DNA of 5,849 bases from Treponema sp. (GTDB taxonomy: Bacteria > Spirochaetota > Spirochaetia > Treponematales > Breznakiellaceae), in assembly GCA_009785545.1 (NCBI GenBank), contig WQWD01000159.1, positions 1 through 5,849 on the forward strand, in the 5' to 3' direction. The translations under genes and the position numbers were made by a program. The notes under the pieces are model-generated. The model saw nothing but the letters and a program-made list of their open reading frames with translations, did not search any database and was not told where the DNA came from. Below are positions 4,946 to 5,849 of this stretch, in pieces. Positions within the stretch are counted from its first letter, which is position 1. Each line of letters starts with the position of its first letter.

Positions 4946-5344
4946 GTGGAAACAGAAATTGTTTTAGATACTAGTGCAATAATAGCCGCTATTGCTGATG
5001 AGCCTGACGGCGATAAAGTTATAGATTTAACCGAAAATGCCATTTTGGTTTGTCCTAGTGTAATTTCATTTGAAATTGCGAATTCTCTAACAAGAATGAT
5101 CAGGAAAAAAGTCATTGATAAAGAGAAAATGAACGATTTACTGAAAAGTTTTCAAAAAATACCGATTAAAATATTTGAAAACAACCTAGAAAATGTTTTA
5201 GAAATTGCATGGGATTATAAAATATATGCTTATGATGCATTTTTTTTAGATACAGCCCAAAGTTTGAAACTGCCATTATTGACTTTTGATGATAGAATGA
5301 TAGCTATAGGGAAAGAACTCGGCATAAACATTCCAGGAGGATAA
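4946..5344 (+). CDS. VapC-type PIN-domain ribonuclease toxin
   Basis: The 132-residue product is a full-length PIN domain. All four metal-binding acidic residues are visible: D8 in LDTSA, E43 in ISFEIANSL, D97 in YAYDAFFLDTA and D115 in LTFDDRM. It should be active as a Mg-dependent endoribonuclease; VapC toxins typically cut tRNA or rRNA. The start is GTG with no SD. The frame is closed upstream by TAG at 4919-4921 and no ATG or TTG lies between, so GTG 4946 is the only reasonable start. Together with the promoter position, this suggests leaderless translation. The partner antitoxin follows after 2 nt, the reverse of the usual vapBC order. The gene is divergent from the thi operon. Confidence 0.87.
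   Translation: METEIVLDTSAIIAAIADEPDGDKVIDLTENAILVCPSVISFEIANSLTRMIRKKVIDKEKMNDLLKSFQKIPIKIFENNLENVLEIAWDYKIYAYDAFFLDTAQSLKLPLLTFDDRMIAIGKELGINIPGG
5335..5340 (+). promoter_or_regulatory. strong SD of the antitoxin inside the toxin 3' end
   Basis: AGGAGG lies 6 nt before the antitoxin ATG and forms part of the last Gly-Gly codons of the VapC gene. It contrasts with the SD-less GTG of the toxin and should favour antitoxin synthesis. Confidence 0.75.
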
Positions 5345-5346
5345 AA

Positions 5347-5568
5347 ATGTTAGTTTTTGATATTTCGGATTTCAAAAAAGATACCGCAAAAGTGTTCAAC
5401 GCAACGAAAAAAAATGAGGTGATTATAAAAAATAATGACGGCAGTAACTATAAATTACAGCCAATACCAAAAGGTAAATCGCCTTTTGATGGCGTACCTC
5501 GGATAAAACTGGGAATTACAACCCAAGAAATTGTAGAAATAATAAGAGAAAGCAGAGCCGGAATATAA
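5347..5568 (+). CDS. Phd/VapB-like antitoxin partner of the VapC toxin
   Basis: The 73-residue protein starts 2 nt after the toxin stop. Residues 1-40 (LVFDISDFKKDTAKVFNATK, then EVIIKNNDG and YKLQPI) read like a Phd/YefM-type DNA-binding dimer. A linker SPFDGVPRIKLG (about 45-56) follows, then the C-terminal helix TTQEIVEIIRESRAGI, which probably wraps the PIN active site with its arginines. The function is assigned from fold resemblance, size and pairing with VapC. It may also repress the shared promoter. The family assignment (Phd/YefM versus another VapB type) is less certain than the antitoxin role. Confidence 0.72.
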   Translation: MLVFDISDFKKDTAKVFNATKKNEVIIKNNDGSNYKLQPIPKGKSPFDGVPRIKLGITTQEIVEIIRESRAGI

Positions 5569-5581
5569 AACCACATTAGAA

Positions 5582-5628
5582 CAACAACCCCGCCGAACTT
5601 TCGGTTCGACTTCATGGCGAGGTTGTTG
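5582..5628. terminator. stem-loop after the VapC module, possible terminator
   Basis: CAACAACC (5582-5589) pairs with GGTTGTTG (5621-5628), then CGCC (5591-5594) with GGCG (5616-5619) across one mismatch. A nested hairpin CGAAC/GTTCG (5594-5598, 5604-5608) can form inside. It lies 13 nt after the antitoxin stop. The T-run afterwards is poor (GATTTAAGG), so a terminator role is only likely, and it may instead be part of a repeat. Confidence 0.5.
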
Positions 5629-5661
5629 ATTTAAGGCTTTGCTATCCTCTGCTGAGGTTCA

Positions 5662-5699
5662 GGACTCTTCGGCAGAGTTTTTTCTGCCAGCCCCACGCC
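5662..5699. repeat. partial diverged copy of the palindromic element at 3671-3810
   Basis: GGACTCTTCGGCAGAGTTTT and the following CTGCCAGCCCCACGCC match 3757-3792 (GGACTCTTCGCCAGAGTTTT, then CAGCCAGCCACGCC) with a few substitutions and a 2-nt length difference. The inner stem is kept: CTCTGC (5647-5652) can pair with GCAGAG (5672-5677). The matching long outer arm is missing, so this is a degenerate or half element. Confidence 0.65.
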
Positions 5700-5849
5700 T
5701 CTCCTCCTGCCGATGAGTGTCTACCCCCATATGCGTGTACTTAAAATGAGTTTAAAAAAACAAGCTGAGGTTGTCTCTGTCTTCTTGAATCCGCGCAAAC
5801 AGATGACAGCCGGTTAAGATGTTCCGTCAGATTTGTATAATTTAATGAT
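5700..5849. other. right-end intergenic DNA with a possible rightward promoter
   Basis: No coding region is seen here. GTGTCTACCCCCATATGCGTGTAC (5718-5740) may be the outer end of the repeat element; on the minus strand it includes GTACACGCATATGG, similar to TGTACGCATGG in the palindrome arms. Near the edge, TTAAGA (5814-5819, 4 of 6), a 16-bp spacer and TATAAT (5836-5841) could form a promoter for a gene beyond the window. Confidence 0.35.

Overview
The window looks like accessory DNA of a host-associated spirochaete, probably Treponema-like. This rests on the style of the truncated exported protein at the left edge (signal peptide ending AVFA, then DDAMVMPAGVG), on A+T-rich small genes of kinds common in gut and oral treponemes, and on dispersed G+C-rich repeats. 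No marker gene fixes the species, so the taxonomy is an inference.

Layout, left to right. (1) At 1-97 (minus) is the start of a secreted or outer-membrane protein, with a strong promoter pointing out of the window. (2) At 262-1215 (plus) is a compact three-gene module: a DUF3990 protein resembling an ADP-ribosyltransferase, followed by two small proteins, the second DUF3791 and the first apparently its diverged paralogue. It is probably toxin-antitoxin or defence related. (3) At 1277-1810 (minus) is a toxin-first toxin-antitoxin pair: a BrnT-like toxin and a ribbon-helix-helix antitoxin. It lies between two 41-bp direct repeats. One repeat is the true 3' end of thiZ; the other is a detached copy of that end, stop codon included. 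(4) At 1859-4804 (minus) is a thiamine-precursor uptake operon: promoter, TPP riboswitch, terminator, thiX (permease), thiY (substrate-binding lipoprotein) and thiZ (ATPase). A 140-bp element with 39-bp perfect inverted arms separates thiX from thiY. (5) At 4946-5568 (plus) is a second toxin-first pair: a PIN-domain VapC-type ribonuclease with a GTG start, and a Phd/VapB-like antitoxin. (6) The gene-free right end, 5569-5849, holds a stem-loop, a partial copy of the G+C-rich repeat and a possible promoter leading out of the window.

How the genes work together. ThiXYZ should import a thiamine pyrimidine precursor, and the TPP riboswitch should stop transcription when TPP is plentiful. Three toxin-antitoxin-like modules surround this single metabolic operon. 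In both toxin-first pairs the best promoter puts the transcription start at, or within a base of, the toxin start codon, with no Shine-Dalgarno (SD) sequence. The antitoxin in each pair has a strong SD. This suggests leaderless, weak toxin translation and efficient antitoxin translation. The most unusual features are the toxin-antitoxin pair inserted at the thiZ 3' end with duplication of that end, and the giant hairpin inside the thi operon.
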